Positions 51,924 to 60,453 of a stretch of 64,000 nt of DNA are shown piece after piece. Origin of the DNA: RUG11462 sp045649405. Its GTDB lineage: Bacteria; Bacillota; Clostridia; Oscillospirales; Acutalibacteraceae. Numbering within the stretch: position 1 is the stretch's first letter; each line of letters opens with the position of its first letter. The notes under the pieces were generated by a model. It searched no databases and was not told the DNA's origin. It was given only the letters and a program-made list of their open reading frames with translations. The position numbers were made by a program, and so were the translations under genes. The DNA lies in NCBI GenBank assembly GCA_045649405.1, contig JAZRPW010000038.1, forward strand, positions 1-64,000. The letters run 5' to 3'.

Positions 51924-52244
51924 TTACGCCTCCTCTTTGTAAATTATATCTTTAATATTTTTAGCACAGTCGGTGGCGTTGCCACCAGCCAAAATATCAT
52001 CAGCTTGATTATAAATTTTTTGAAACCGTTCATTAATCAAAAGTTTCTTTTCATAATTCAAAAGTTGATTTTTTGCACGGTTTACAATGTCATAAGCACC
52101 TTGGCGGGTAATACCTTCATTTTCGGCAATTTCAGCAAGTGACAAATCATCATTATAATAAAATTCCAAAAAGGCTTTTTGCTTGTCAGTAAGCAACCCA
52201 CCATAAATGTCAAGAAGCAACGAAATATCTAAATCTTTTGGCAT
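51924..52244 (-). CDS. ylxM: YlxM-like helix-turn-helix protein
   Basis: 106 residues of the UPF0122 family. Sigma-70 region 4-like HTH: LTDKQKAFLEFYYNDDLSLAEIAENEGITRQGAYDIVNRAK. YlxM associates with the SRP in streptococci. It is the first gene of the ylxM-ffh-rpsP-khpA-rimM-trmD operon with a strong AAGGAGGAG site. A stem GCAAAG/CTTTGC (52270-52289) lies in its leader. Confidence 0.94.
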   Translation of the reverse strand: MPKDLDISLLLDIYGGLLTDKQKAFLEFYYNDDLSLAEIAENEGITRQGAYDIVNRAKNQLLNYEKKLLINERFQKIYNQADDILAGGNATDCAKNIKDIIYKEEA

Positions 52245-52298
52245 TTTCGCTCCTCCTTATTTTATGTCTGCAAAGTATTTTTGCTTTGCACCTATACG

Positions 52299-52327
52299 AT
52301 TATATACACATAAGCTCATTTTGTCAA
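52299..52327 (-). promoter_or_regulatory. ylxM operon promoter
   Basis: On the minus strand: TTGACA (52322-52327), 17-nt spacer, TATAAT (52299-52304). Perfect sigma-A consensus. Confidence 0.88.
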
Positions 52328-52446
52328 GTGTTTTTGTTAAAAAAGTTGCCAAATTCTTAATATTTTTAACGGTCGTCAATATCGCTAAAAGGGTATTTTT
52401 ATTTTAGCCAAATTATACAAAAATTGTGAATTCTTCTTAAAATGGG

Positions 52447-52475
52447 TTGACATATTTCGAAATGTATATCATAAT
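52447..52475 (+). promoter_or_regulatory. Promoter of the GH25 pair
   Basis: TTGACA (52447-52452), 17-nt spacer, CATAAT (52470-52475). The spacer begins with the 10-bp palindrome ATTTCGAAAT (52454-52463), which could be an operator. Confidence 0.65.
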
Positions 52476-52512
52476 TTATATATATTATTTTAATATATAG
52501 GGAGAGTTTTTC

Positions 52513-54372
52513 ATGAAAAAATTATTGGCTTTTATGCTTTCGTTTTTGATGGTTTTTCAACTTTCAATAACTGCATTTGCCTTTAAAGATACAACAAATA
52601 ATATTTTTACAGGCAAGAAATATACACATGATGACAGATTTAAAGATTATGAAATTGTTAATGGTTTAGATATTTCTTATTATCAAAAAAACGTTGACTT
52701 TGAAAAACTTAAAGCAGCAGGCGTTGACTTTTTGTTTTTGCGCGCAGGTTTTCGTGGCTATGGTTCAAAAGGAACTTTGAATAAAGACACAACCTTTGAC
52801 GCTTATGCTAAAGGTGCAATTGAGGCCGGCATTGATGTTGGTGTGTATTTTTATTCTCAAGCAATTACCGTTAAAGAAGCGCAAGAAGAAGCAGATTACA
52901 CAATGAGCATTATTAAAGATTACGACATTACAATGCCTGTTATGTTTGACTTTGAATATGCAAATGGTGGTAGGCTTGAAAAAGCAAAATTAAGCAACTC
53001 TGCCCACACTGAAATTTGTTTGGCATATTGCCAAAGGGTAGAAAATGAAGGTTATACTTCAGGCGTTTACGCAAACCATTCAATGCTTCTTAACGACCTT
53101 AATGATGAGGAAATTGCAAAAGATTATATGATTTGGCTTGCAAATTACAACACTGCTCCAAAATATAACAGCAAACTTTATGAGCAAGAATATTCTTATT
53201 GGCAATACACAAGTTCAGGTAGTGTTGATGGCATTGACGGTAGAGTTGACTGTAATTTTAGATATTTTAAAGCGCCACAAAAGGTTGTTAATTTGCAGAT
53301 TGATACTAATGATTATCAACAACCGGTTCTTACTTGGGACAGAGTAAAAGATTGTTATGGTTATGAAATTTACAAGCTTGATAAAGACACAAAACAATAT
53401 GTTAAAATTGGCACAAATAAAGGCGCGGCAATTTGTACATATACTGATACTGCTGATAAAGGCGAATCAAACTCTTACAAAGTAAAGGCAATTTCAAGAA
53501 ACAAGGGTGAATTTGTTGGTGGCGAAATGTCAGATGAAGTTAAATCACAAGGCATTTTCAAAATGACAATGCAGTCAAACGGCACAGGTTATGCAACATT
53601 TACTTGGCGAGTAGTACCAGGCGCTAGCGAATATCAAGTTTTGCGTGCAGATACTGAAAACGGCACATATGATTATGTGGCAACTTTAAATTCAGAAACA
53701 ACTCATTTTACTGATTACACCGATGACGGATTTAAAACATATTTCTATATGGTAAGAGCAGTAATGCGTGATAGCGAAGGTGTTTTAACCGATAATATTT
53801 ACACTCCTTGCTTGAAAGCAGAAAAACCACAGCCAGTTTTAGAAAACGTTGCGTTAACAGAAAACAACGCAATTGTGGTTAATTTTACTGCAATGCCTTA
53901 TGCAACCGGCACAGAAATTTGGGCGGCCTCTGGTACGGCAGCGTTTAAAAAGGTTGGCACAGTTTTAGGTGATACAAATAGTTACACCCACTCAAAATTA
54001 AAACGTGGTGTTAAATATCAATACAAAGTTCGTCAATACATAGTTAAAGACGGCAAGACATATTACAGTGAATTTAGTAATGTTGAAGACGAAACAACTT
54101 TAAAAACAACCACAATTACTTTGACAACAACCAAAGCGGCTGCAAAAATTGTTTGTGAAAAGGTAACTGGTGCTAATGGTTATGAAATTTATATGAAGGC
54201 ACCAACCAGCAAAACATACAAAAAACAAGTTGCAACTAAAAAACAAAAATACACTAAAAAAGGTTTGAAGTCAGGTAAAACTTACAAGTTCAAAGTTAGA
54301 ACTTACAGGGTTGTAGATGGCAAAACAATTTACAGTCCATATTCAAAGACAAAGAAAATTAAAATTAAGTAA
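52513..54372 (+). CDS. Secreted GH25 lysozyme with C-terminal FN3-like domains, copy 1
   Basis: 619 residues. Signal peptide 1-23. GH25 catalytic domain about 45-255: first Asp in NGLDISYYQ (D53) and the DFE acid pair at 146-148, with a final WQYTSSGSVDGIDGRVDCN. Then three or four FN3-like units, with the last resembling, in a more diverged form, the basic C-terminal module of the secreted proteins at 12840 and 54388 (GKTYKFKVRTYRVVDGKTIYS...). GH25 enzymes cleave the MurNAc-GlcNAc beta-1,4 bond of peptidoglycan, for growth, separation or competition. GGGAGAG ribosome binding site. Copy 2 follows after 15 nt. Confidence 0.92.
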   Translation: MKKLLAFMLSFLMVFQLSITAFAFKDTTNNIFTGKKYTHDDRFKDYEIVNGLDISYYQKNVDFEKLKAAGVDFLFLRAGFRGYGSKGTLNKDTTFDAYAKGAIEAGIDVGVYFYSQAITVKEAQEEADYTMSIIKDYDITMPVMFDFEYANGGRLEKAKLSNSAHTEICLAYCQRVENEGYTSGVYANHSMLLNDLNDEEIAKDYMIWLANYNTAPKYNSKLYEQEYSYWQYTSSGSVDGIDGRVDCNFRYFKAPQKVVNLQIDTNDYQQPVLTWDRVKDCYGYEIYKLDKDTKQYVKIGTNKGAAICTYTDTADKGESNSYKVKAISRNKGEFVGGEMSDEVKSQGIFKMTMQSNGTGYATFTWRVVPGASEYQVLRADTENGTYDYVATLNSETTHFTDYTDDGFKTYFYMVRAVMRDSEGVLTDNIYTPCLKAEKPQPVLENVALTENNAIVVNFTAMPYATGTEIWAASGTAAFKKVGTVLGDTNSYTHSKLKRGVKYQYKVRQYIVKDGKTYYSEFSNVEDETTLKTTTITLTTTKAAAKIVCEKVTGANGYEIYMKAPTSKTYKKQVATKKQKYTKKGLKSGKTYKFKVRTYRVVDGKTIYSPYSKTKKIKIK

Positions 54373-54387
54373 AGGATTAATTGAACA

Positions 54388-56202
54388 ATGAGAAAATTTT
54401 TAGCAGTTGTGGTTGCAGTTGTAATGATTTTGCAAATCACAACATCTGTTTTTGCTTTTGTTGACACAAAAAACGATATTTTTACAGGCAGTAAATATAC
54501 CCATGATGATAGATTTGCTGGTCGTGAAATTACACATGGTTTGGACATTTCTTTTTATCAAGGAGATGTTGATTTTGGAAAAATTAAAGCTGCTGGTGTG
54601 GATTTTTTGATTTTGCGTGCAGGTAATCGTTACTCACAATCAGGCAAATTGGATAAAGACTCAATGTTTGATACATATGTTGCAGGAGCAACCGCCGCTG
54701 GCATTGATATGGGTGCTTATATTTTTTCTCAAGCAATAACAGTTAAAGAAGCACAAGAAGAGGCAGATTATCTTTTATCACTTGTTAAGGGTTATGATAT
54801 GACAATGCCACTTATGTTTGACTTTGAGTATTATTCTGGTGGTAGATTGTCAAACGCAAATCTGACAAACAGACAACGCACAGACATTTGCTTGGCATTT
54901 TGTGAAAGAATAGAAGCAGCAGGTTATACTGCCGGTGTTTATGCAAACCATTCAATGTTTAAAAACGACCTTTACGCCGATGAAATTGCTGAAAAATATA
55001 TTCTTTGGCTTGCACAATACCATACAAAGCCAGAGCTTGGTGGAACATTCTTCCAACCTGATTATGAATATTGGCAGTATTCAAGTTCGGGTGGGGTTAA
55101 TGGTATTGCCGGTAGAGTTGACTGTAACTTTAGATATTTCAAAGCTCCAGACAAAATTACCAATTTAAAACTCACAACCAACACATCAAAACAACCAGTT
55201 CTCACTTGGGACAAGAATAAAAATTGTTATGGTTATGAGATTTATAAATTTGATGTTAACACACAAGATTATGAGTTCTATGCAACGAATAAAGGTGCAG
55301 GAAGTTGTACATTTACAGATACAAGCACAGAACAAAGTTCTTACAAAGTAAGAGCAATTTCAAGAAATAAAGGTAGATTTGTTGAAGGCGAATTTTCAGA
55401 TGAAGTAGGCGAAGCACCTTCTTTTAAAGCGACTATTTTATCAACCGGCGCAGACTATGTAACACTTAAATGGACACAAGTACCTAATGCTGCAAAATAC
55501 AGCATTTTACGTACCGACGTTGAAAATGGTGCATACACTTCGGTTGGTATGGTAGATGCTGACACAACAGTATTCACTGACAAACTTGAAAATGAAACAA
55601 AAACTTATTACTATGTAATCAAGGCAATAATTTGTAATGTATTAGGCGATGAAATTGAATATTTGTTTACTGAAAAATTAACACTTGAAAAGGTAAAGGT
55701 TGATTTGCCAGAAACTACAACTCAACCTACCACAACTCAACCTACCACAACTCAACCAACTACAACAACCCAACCAACTACAACAACTCAACCAACTGAA
55801 TGCAAACACTCTTCAATTGAAATTGTTGGCAAAAAAGCAGAAACTTATTTTGAAGATGGTTACACTGGTGATAAGGTTTGTGGTTTGTGTAAATTTGAAT
55901 TTGTAAAAGGCGAAAAAATTGAAAGATTGAAATTAAAAGTGCCAAACTTTAAACTTGTCAGCGGAAAAAAACAATTCAAAATTAAATACACAAAGGTTTC
56001 AGGCGCTATTGGATTCCAAGTTAGGTATAAAGTTAAAGGTAAATGGATTACCAAAAACTACACCACAAAGAAAACAGTAACAAAGACTATCAAAAAACTT
56101 AAAAAAGGTAATTATAAAGTTCAAATCAGAGCTTTTGTTAAATCTGGCACAAAAACTGTTTATTCTTCTTGGTCAAAAACAAAATCTGTAAAGGTTAAAT
56201 AA
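54388..56202 (+). CDS. Secreted GH25 lysozyme with TTTQP linker, copy 2
   Basis: 604 residues. Signal peptide 1-23 and the same N-terminal layout as copy 1 (ITHGLDISFYQ with D53, FDFEY near 147). Two FN3-like units follow the catalytic domain, then a TTTQP-repeat linker, a Cys-containing segment (CKHSSIEIVG..CGLCKFEF) and the basic terminal module LKVPNFKLVSGKKQFKIKY.... The catalytic part is clearly duplicated from copy 1, whereas the tail matches the secreted FN3 protein at 12840. This shows module shuffling. RBS AAAGGA. Confidence 0.92.
   Translation: MRKFLAVVVAVVMILQITTSVFAFVDTKNDIFTGSKYTHDDRFAGREITHGLDISFYQGDVDFGKIKAAGVDFLILRAGNRYSQSGKLDKDSMFDTYVAGATAAGIDMGAYIFSQAITVKEAQEEADYLLSLVKGYDMTMPLMFDFEYYSGGRLSNANLTNRQRTDICLAFCERIEAAGYTAGVYANHSMFKNDLYADEIAEKYILWLAQYHTKPELGGTFFQPDYEYWQYSSSGGVNGIAGRVDCNFRYFKAPDKITNLKLTTNTSKQPVLTWDKNKNCYGYEIYKFDVNTQDYEFYATNKGAGSCTFTDTSTEQSSYKVRAISRNKGRFVEGEFSDEVGEAPSFKATILSTGADYVTLKWTQVPNAAKYSILRTDVENGAYTSVGMVDADTTVFTDKLENETKTYYYVIKAIICNVLGDEIEYLFTEKLTLEKVKVDLPETTTQPTTTQPTTTQPTTTTQPTTTTQPTECKHSSIEIVGKKAETYFEDGYTGDKVCGLCKFEFVKGEKIERLKLKVPNFKLVSGKKQFKIKYTKVSGAIGFQVRYKVKGKWITKNYTTKKTVTKTIKKLKKGNYKVQIRAFVKSGTKTVYSSWSKTKSVKVK
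55714..55797 (+). repeat. TTTQP-coding repeats
   Basis: In-frame copies of a 15- to 18-bp unit encode TTTQP or TTTTQP, forming a flexible linker before the Cys-containing segment. Confidence 0.88.
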
Positions 56203-56214
56203 GGAAGTTTTAAA

Positions 56215-56958
56215 ATGAAAATAGTAGGTAAAGTTATTTATGTGCTGTGGGCGTGTGTTATTGCTTTGACATTGTCGTTTTACTGTTTTTCTTGTTATAT
56301 CGGTGCAAAGGTTGAGCCAATTGTTATCTCGGCAATTGAGTCAATGGGCGAAGACTATGCTGATTATGATAATGTAATTGAAGACTTTAATTATTTACGA
56401 CTTTGGCACGAAATCCCTAACAACGCTTCTTATGACAGAGTTAATATTGTTGAAGAAGGCGCAACACAAGAATACAGCATTTCACACCCATATATTGTTG
56501 CTTTTAAAGATAGAGATAACGGATTTTTCTCACTCGGAAAAGTGGGTTATATCTACAACAATAAAACAGTATCAAAAACTGGCGAAAAAACAAATTTGGT
56601 TGCAACCGAAAACTCAAAGGTTATTTTGAGTTTGCGATATAACGGTCTTGATTTTGTTGTTGATGATGTTTATTACGACAATGATTTTAATGACTATGGT
56701 GTGAGTCGTTTTCACGGCATTTGGTTGGCGTTAATACTTATTGTTAATGCTTTTGCCAGAAACATCAGATATTTCAATTTCTGCGCATTAAATAGAAAAA
56801 AGAAAAATGTTTTTAGAATGGCACAACCTTATTTCTTTAGCATTTTAATTTTCATTTCATTCTTTACAAACACATTCCCATTAATGCTTTTAATTGGAAT
56901 GGCGCAAGAAGTGGTATTTACAATAATCTTTACAATTAAAAAACGCTGTCTTAAATAG
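56215..56958 (+). CDS. Membrane protein of unknown function
   Basis: 247 residues. An N-terminal helix (about 7-27) is followed by an extracytoplasmic domain (about 30-165). Three more helices lie in the last 80 residues (WLALILIVNAF, FFSILIFISFF, MLLIGMAQEVVFTIIFTI). No motif recognised. It starts 12 nt after GH25 copy 2 with GGAAG and is likely in the same operon. Its last codons and stop form part of the transcription terminator. Confidence 0.75.
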   Translation: MKIVGKVIYVLWACVIALTLSFYCFSCYIGAKVEPIVISAIESMGEDYADYDNVIEDFNYLRLWHEIPNNASYDRVNIVEEGATQEYSISHPYIVAFKDRDNGFFSLGKVGYIYNNKTVSKTGEKTNLVATENSKVILSLRYNGLDFVVDDVYYDNDFNDYGVSRFHGIWLALILIVNAFARNIRYFNFCALNRKKKNVFRMAQPYFFSILIFISFFTNTFPLMLLIGMAQEVVFTIIFTIKKRCLK

Positions 56959-56969
56959 ACAGCGTTTTT
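56939..56969 (+). terminator. Terminator overlapping the end of the membrane-protein gene
   Basis: 13-bp stem AAAAACGCTGTCT/AGACAGCGTTTTT with a 5-nt loop. The gene's TAG at 56956-56958 spans the loop and the right arm, so translation ends inside the hairpin. Confidence 0.92.
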
Positions 56970-56978
56970 GTTTTTTAT

Positions 56979-57527
56979 TTACATTTTGCTTTCGTCATAA
57001 TTAGCACGAGCGCCACCGATGAATTTTAATCTTGTTCTAGCGGCGGTAACGTTTGCACAGCCAATTGTTTTAGTGTTAAGTCTAACCGGCACTGCAACTT
57101 CTTTTAAATGCATTCCAATTAAAGTTGAGCCAATGTCAAGCCCTGCGTCTGCTTTGATTTTTTCAACCGCAGTTGGGTTTTCAAATGCATTGTAAGCGGC
57201 AGTTGCAAATGAGCCACCTGCTTTTGGTTGTGGCACAACATTAACCTGGTCTAAACCTTTTTTCTCTGCAAATTCTGTTTCAATAATAATTGCTCTGTTC
57301 AAATGCTCACAACATTGCGCAGCAAGGTAAATTCCTTTTTGTTTGCACACTTCATAAATTGCGCCAAACAACTCATTTGCAGTGTCAACCGATGAATTTG
57401 TGCCGATTTTCTCGCCAATTACTTCGCTTGAAGAACAACCAACCACCAAAACATCGCCTTTTTTCAACTTTGCAACGCCTATAAGTTCGTTCACTGCATC
57501 TTGAGCTTGTGTTTTAATGTTTTTCAA
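56979..57527 (-). CDS. UPF0340 (DUF436, YwlG-like) protein
   Basis: 182 residues from TTG at 57527, with AAAGGAAGTGAG just upstream. An ATG at 57563 is rejected because it lies within the pfkA terminator. The family pattern is LKKGDVLVVGCSSSEVIGEKIGTNSS, AAQCCEHLNRAIIIE and GGSFATAAYNAF. Function unknown; the Bacillus homologue ywlG follows rpiB (ywlF), which here lies about 22 kb away. Confidence 0.88.
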   Translation of the reverse strand: MKNIKTQAQDAVNELIGVAKLKKGDVLVVGCSSSEVIGEKIGTNSSVDTANELFGAIYEVCKQKGIYLAAQCCEHLNRAIIIETEFAEKKGLDQVNVVPQPKAGGSFATAAYNAFENPTAVEKIKADAGLDIGSTLIGMHLKEVAVPVRLNTKTIGCANVTAARTRLKFIGGARANYDESKM

Positions 57528-57549
57528 AAAACTCACTTCCTTTATTTTA

Positions 57550-57583
57550 AAAAACGACCGCATTTTAACAAACGGTCGTTTTT
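57550..57583 (-). terminator. pfkA terminator
   Basis: AAAAACGACCG/CGGTCGTTTTT stem with a 12-nt loop, T-run on the minus strand, directly after pfkA. Confidence 0.88.
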
Positions 57584-57593
57584 AAAAGACAAA

Positions 57594-58559
57594 TTAAATA
57601 CCAATTTCTTGAGCCATTACATACATATCTTTTTCAAAAGTTCTGTTCATTTGCAATGCTTCATAAATATCAAAATCAACAATCTTGTTATCTTTAAGTG
57701 CAATAACACGGTTGCCAATGCCTTTTTCCAAAAGGTCAACTGCTGCAATACCCATGCCAGAAGCACAAACTCTGTCACGAACTGTTGGGCTACCGCCTCT
57801 TTGAACGTGACCTAAAATTGAAGCACGAGATTCGATGCCAGTTGCAGCTTCAATCTTTTTAGCAAGTTCTTCAACACCTCCAACGCCTTCAGCAACAACG
57901 ACAATGAAGTGCTTTTTGCCGCTTGCTTGACCTTTGTTAATTTTAGTAACAATCTCTTCAAAAGTCCATTCAACTTCAGGTACCAAAATGCAAGTAGCAC
58001 CTACTGCAATACCTGTGTGAAGAGCAATGTCGCCACAGTTTCTACCCATAACTTCACAAACGTTACATCTTTCGTGTGATTGTGAAGTATCACGAATTCT
58101 GTCAATCATTTCAAGTGCTGTGTTCATTGCTGTGTCAAAACCAATTGTATAATCAGTGCAAGCAATGTCGTTATCAATAGTACCTGGAACGCCAACGCAA
58201 GGAATACCACGAAGTGATAAGTCACGAGCGCCACGGTAAGAACCGTCACCACCGATTACAACACAACCTTCAATGCCATATTTTTTGCAGGTTGCAATTG
58301 CTTTTTGCATTCCTTCTTCTGTTTTGAATTCTGGGCTACGTGCTGTGTAAAGAACAGTACCACCTCTATGAATAATATCAGAAACGCTTCTTAAATCCAT
58401 TTCAAAAACATCATCATGAATAAGACCGTTGTAACCACGATGAATGCCGTAAACCTTCATTCCTCTTGAAATTGCGGCACGCACAACTGCACGAACTGCA
58501 GCATTCATTCCAGGTGCGTCGCCACCTGATGTCAAAACACCAATTGTTCTGTTTGCCAT
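57594..58559 (-). CDS. pfkA: ATP-dependent 6-phosphofructokinase
   Basis: 321 residues. LTSGGDAPGMNAAVRA, GGDGSYRGA with the ATP-type Gly after GGDG, PGTIDNDIACTDYTIGFDTA and the GHVQRGGSPT effector region are complete. It commits fructose-6-phosphate to glycolysis, allosterically controlled by ADP/PEP in this family. AGGAGG 8 nt before ATG. Monocistronic. Confidence 0.96.
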   Translation of the reverse strand: MANRTIGVLTSGGDAPGMNAAVRAVVRAAISRGMKVYGIHRGYNGLIHDDVFEMDLRSVSDIIHRGGTVLYTARSPEFKTEEGMQKAIATCKKYGIEGCVVIGGDGSYRGARDLSLRGIPCVGVPGTIDNDIACTDYTIGFDTAMNTALEMIDRIRDTSQSHERCNVCEVMGRNCGDIALHTGIAVGATCILVPEVEWTFEEIVTKINKGQASGKKHFIVVVAEGVGGVEELAKKIEAATGIESRASILGHVQRGGSPTVRDRVCASGMGIAAVDLLEKGIGNRVIALKDNKIVDFDIYEALQMNRTFEKDMYVMAQEIGI

Positions 58560-58633
58560 TTTTTAGCCTCCTGTATATCAAGCGAAGTCGAAAACTCCCT
58601 AAAATATCATACAAAAATATAAGATTACAACTT

Positions 58634-58662
58634 ATTATAATAAATTTGTTTCAAAACTTCAA
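58634..58662 (-). promoter_or_regulatory. pfkA promoter
   Basis: On the minus strand: -35 TTGAAG (58657-58662), 17-nt spacer, -10 TATAAT (58634-58639). Confidence 0.7.
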
Positions 58663-58690
58663 GTCTTTTTTTCTAAAACTCAAAAAAATC

Positions 58691-58718
58691 TTGTTTTTTT
58701 AATTATGTGTGATATAAT
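58691..58718 (+). promoter_or_regulatory. Flippase gene promoter
   Basis: TTGTTT (58691-58696), 16-nt spacer, TATAAT (58713-58718); about 36 nt upstream of the start. Confidence 0.6.
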
Positions 58719-58753
58719 TAGTCTATATTTATTTTGTTTTTTTAGAGGTTATT

Positions 58754-60409
58754 ATGGCAAAATTAAAGAAAAATGGATTTGTTGATGGCACACTTTTGTC
58801 ATACGCTTCAATAGTTTTCACAAAACTTTTGGGACTTTTTTACATCATTCCTTTTACTGCGCTCATTGGCGAAGATGGAATGGTTATTTATTCTTGCGCT
58901 TACGTTATTTATAACTTGGTGCTTAATGCTTCAACTTCAGGCGTGCCAACAGCAATGAGTATTTTGGTTAGTGAATACAACACGTTGCAAAAACACAAAA
59001 CCAAGATGAAGGTTTACAGAATTGGTAACATTTTCTCTTGCTCACTTGGTGTTTTGTTCTTTTTGGTGCTTGTTTCATTTGCAAACACAATTGCTTCGTT
59101 TTATGTCAATACCGTTGCAGAAAATGCCGCTTCCATTTCGGTTGATTCTTTAGCAAACGCAGTTCGTTGTGTTGCAGTTTGTTTGTTGGTTGTACCGTTT
59201 TTGTCAATTTTCCGTGGATTTTTGCAAGGTCAAAAGGTGTTGGCAGTTTCAGCTTTTTCACAGGTTGTTGAGCAAATTGCAAGAATCGGCTTTGTGCTTA
59301 TTGGCGCTTATGTTGCGATTAAAGTGTTTAACTTCTCAACATCAACTGGTGTTAACATTGCACTTCTTGGTGCGGGAATAGGCGCTTTTTGTGCCATTCT
59401 TTATTTAAAAATTAAGTCGTACGGGGCAGATGATGTTATTGTTAAAGTTTCTGATGAGACCGATATTCTTTCAACAAAAGAAATTTTAAAGAAGTTTTTG
59501 TTCCATTGCATTCCAATTTTAATTGTTGCCGTTTCTGCTAACATTTATGAAATGACAAACAACATTTTGGTTGTTGGTGTTTATGCAAATTTGGGCTTTG
59601 ACAATGCAACTCAAGTTGGTTCGGTTATTACAACTTACGGTCCAAAAATCGCAATGATTATTTCGGCACTTGCAATGGGCCTTACAAGCACAATTGTTCC
59701 TGAAATGACAGCGCTTGTTGCTAAAAATGATTTAAAACAAGCCAACCAAAAACTTAACTCTGCTGTTGACATTATCTTTGCAATTTCACTTCCAATTTGC
59801 GTTGGAATGGTTGTTTTGTCTGACGCAGTTTACGCCTTTTTCTACGGCAATAATATGGCAGATGTCGGCGGAATGATGATTAAATTTATCATTCCGGTAA
59901 ACGTTGTTTCTTGCATTAAAATCACACTTTGTATGGCAATGCAAGGATTGAAGAAAACCAAGGCGGTTTGTATTGCAACGATTTCTGGCATTTTGGTTAA
60001 TTTAATTCTTGCAGTGCCACTTATGTACCTTTGTTATTATGTTTTAGGCTTTGGGCTTCACTCTTACATTGGTGCTTGCATTTCAACATTTATCGGCCAG
60101 TCAATTTGCGTGGTAATTATTCTTTTGGTGCTTAGAAAAAGTTTCAACTTCCGTTATGGCTCTATTTTTAGAACATTTATTAAAACTGCAATTCCTGCTT
60201 TAATTATGGGCGCTGTTGTATTCTTGCTTAACTACTTCTTGCCAATCAGCACAACCCGTTCGCTTTCACAAATAATTCATCTTTGTGCTTATGCCGGCGT
60301 TGGTGCAATAATTTACTTTGTGGCAATTTATTTAAACGGTGGGCTTTACGAAGTTTTCGGCAAAGAACAAGTTGAAAAAATTATGAGAAAATTACATCTT
60401 AAACCATAA
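58754..60409 (+). CDS. SpoVB/MurJ-like lipid-linked oligosaccharide flippase
   Basis: 551 residues with about 14 helices, a MATE-like fold. GTLLSYASIVFTKLLGLFYIIPFTALIGEDG and VVPFLSIFRGFLQGQKVL are typical of the SpoVB/YtgP group. Members flip lipid II or related precursors for cell wall or cortex synthesis. I cannot choose between vegetative and spore roles. Its stop codon lies within the left arm of a long terminator hairpin. Confidence 0.88.
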   Translation: MAKLKKNGFVDGTLLSYASIVFTKLLGLFYIIPFTALIGEDGMVIYSCAYVIYNLVLNASTSGVPTAMSILVSEYNTLQKHKTKMKVYRIGNIFSCSLGVLFFLVLVSFANTIASFYVNTVAENAASISVDSLANAVRCVAVCLLVVPFLSIFRGFLQGQKVLAVSAFSQVVEQIARIGFVLIGAYVAIKVFNFSTSTGVNIALLGAGIGAFCAILYLKIKSYGADDVIVKVSDETDILSTKEILKKFLFHCIPILIVAVSANIYEMTNNILVVGVYANLGFDNATQVGSVITTYGPKIAMIISALAMGLTSTIVPEMTALVAKNDLKQANQKLNSAVDIIFAISLPICVGMVVLSDAVYAFFYGNNMADVGGMMIKFIIPVNVVSCIKITLCMAMQGLKKTKAVCIATISGILVNLILAVPLMYLCYYVLGFGLHSYIGACISTFIGQSICVVIILLVLRKSFNFRYGSIFRTFIKTAIPALIMGAVVFLLNYFLPISTTRSLSQIIHLCAYAGVGAIIYFVAIYLNGGLYEVFGKEQVEKIMRKLHLKP

Positions 60410-60448
60410 AAAAACACTCGCATTTTTGCGAGTGTTTTTTTATGGTTT
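60401..60448. terminator. Bidirectional terminator with 21-bp perfect arms
   Basis: 60401-60421 and 60428-60448 are exact inverted repeats (core ACACTCGC/GCGAGTGT) with a 6-nt loop. The left arm includes the last codons and TAA of the flippase gene. Confidence 0.95.
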
Positions 60449-60453
60449 AAAGT

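Noticed and set aside
57528..57563. ATG at 57563 as start of the UPF0340 gene
   Set aside because: That ATG is part of the pfkA terminator, and a good ribosome binding site directs initiation to the TTG at 57527.
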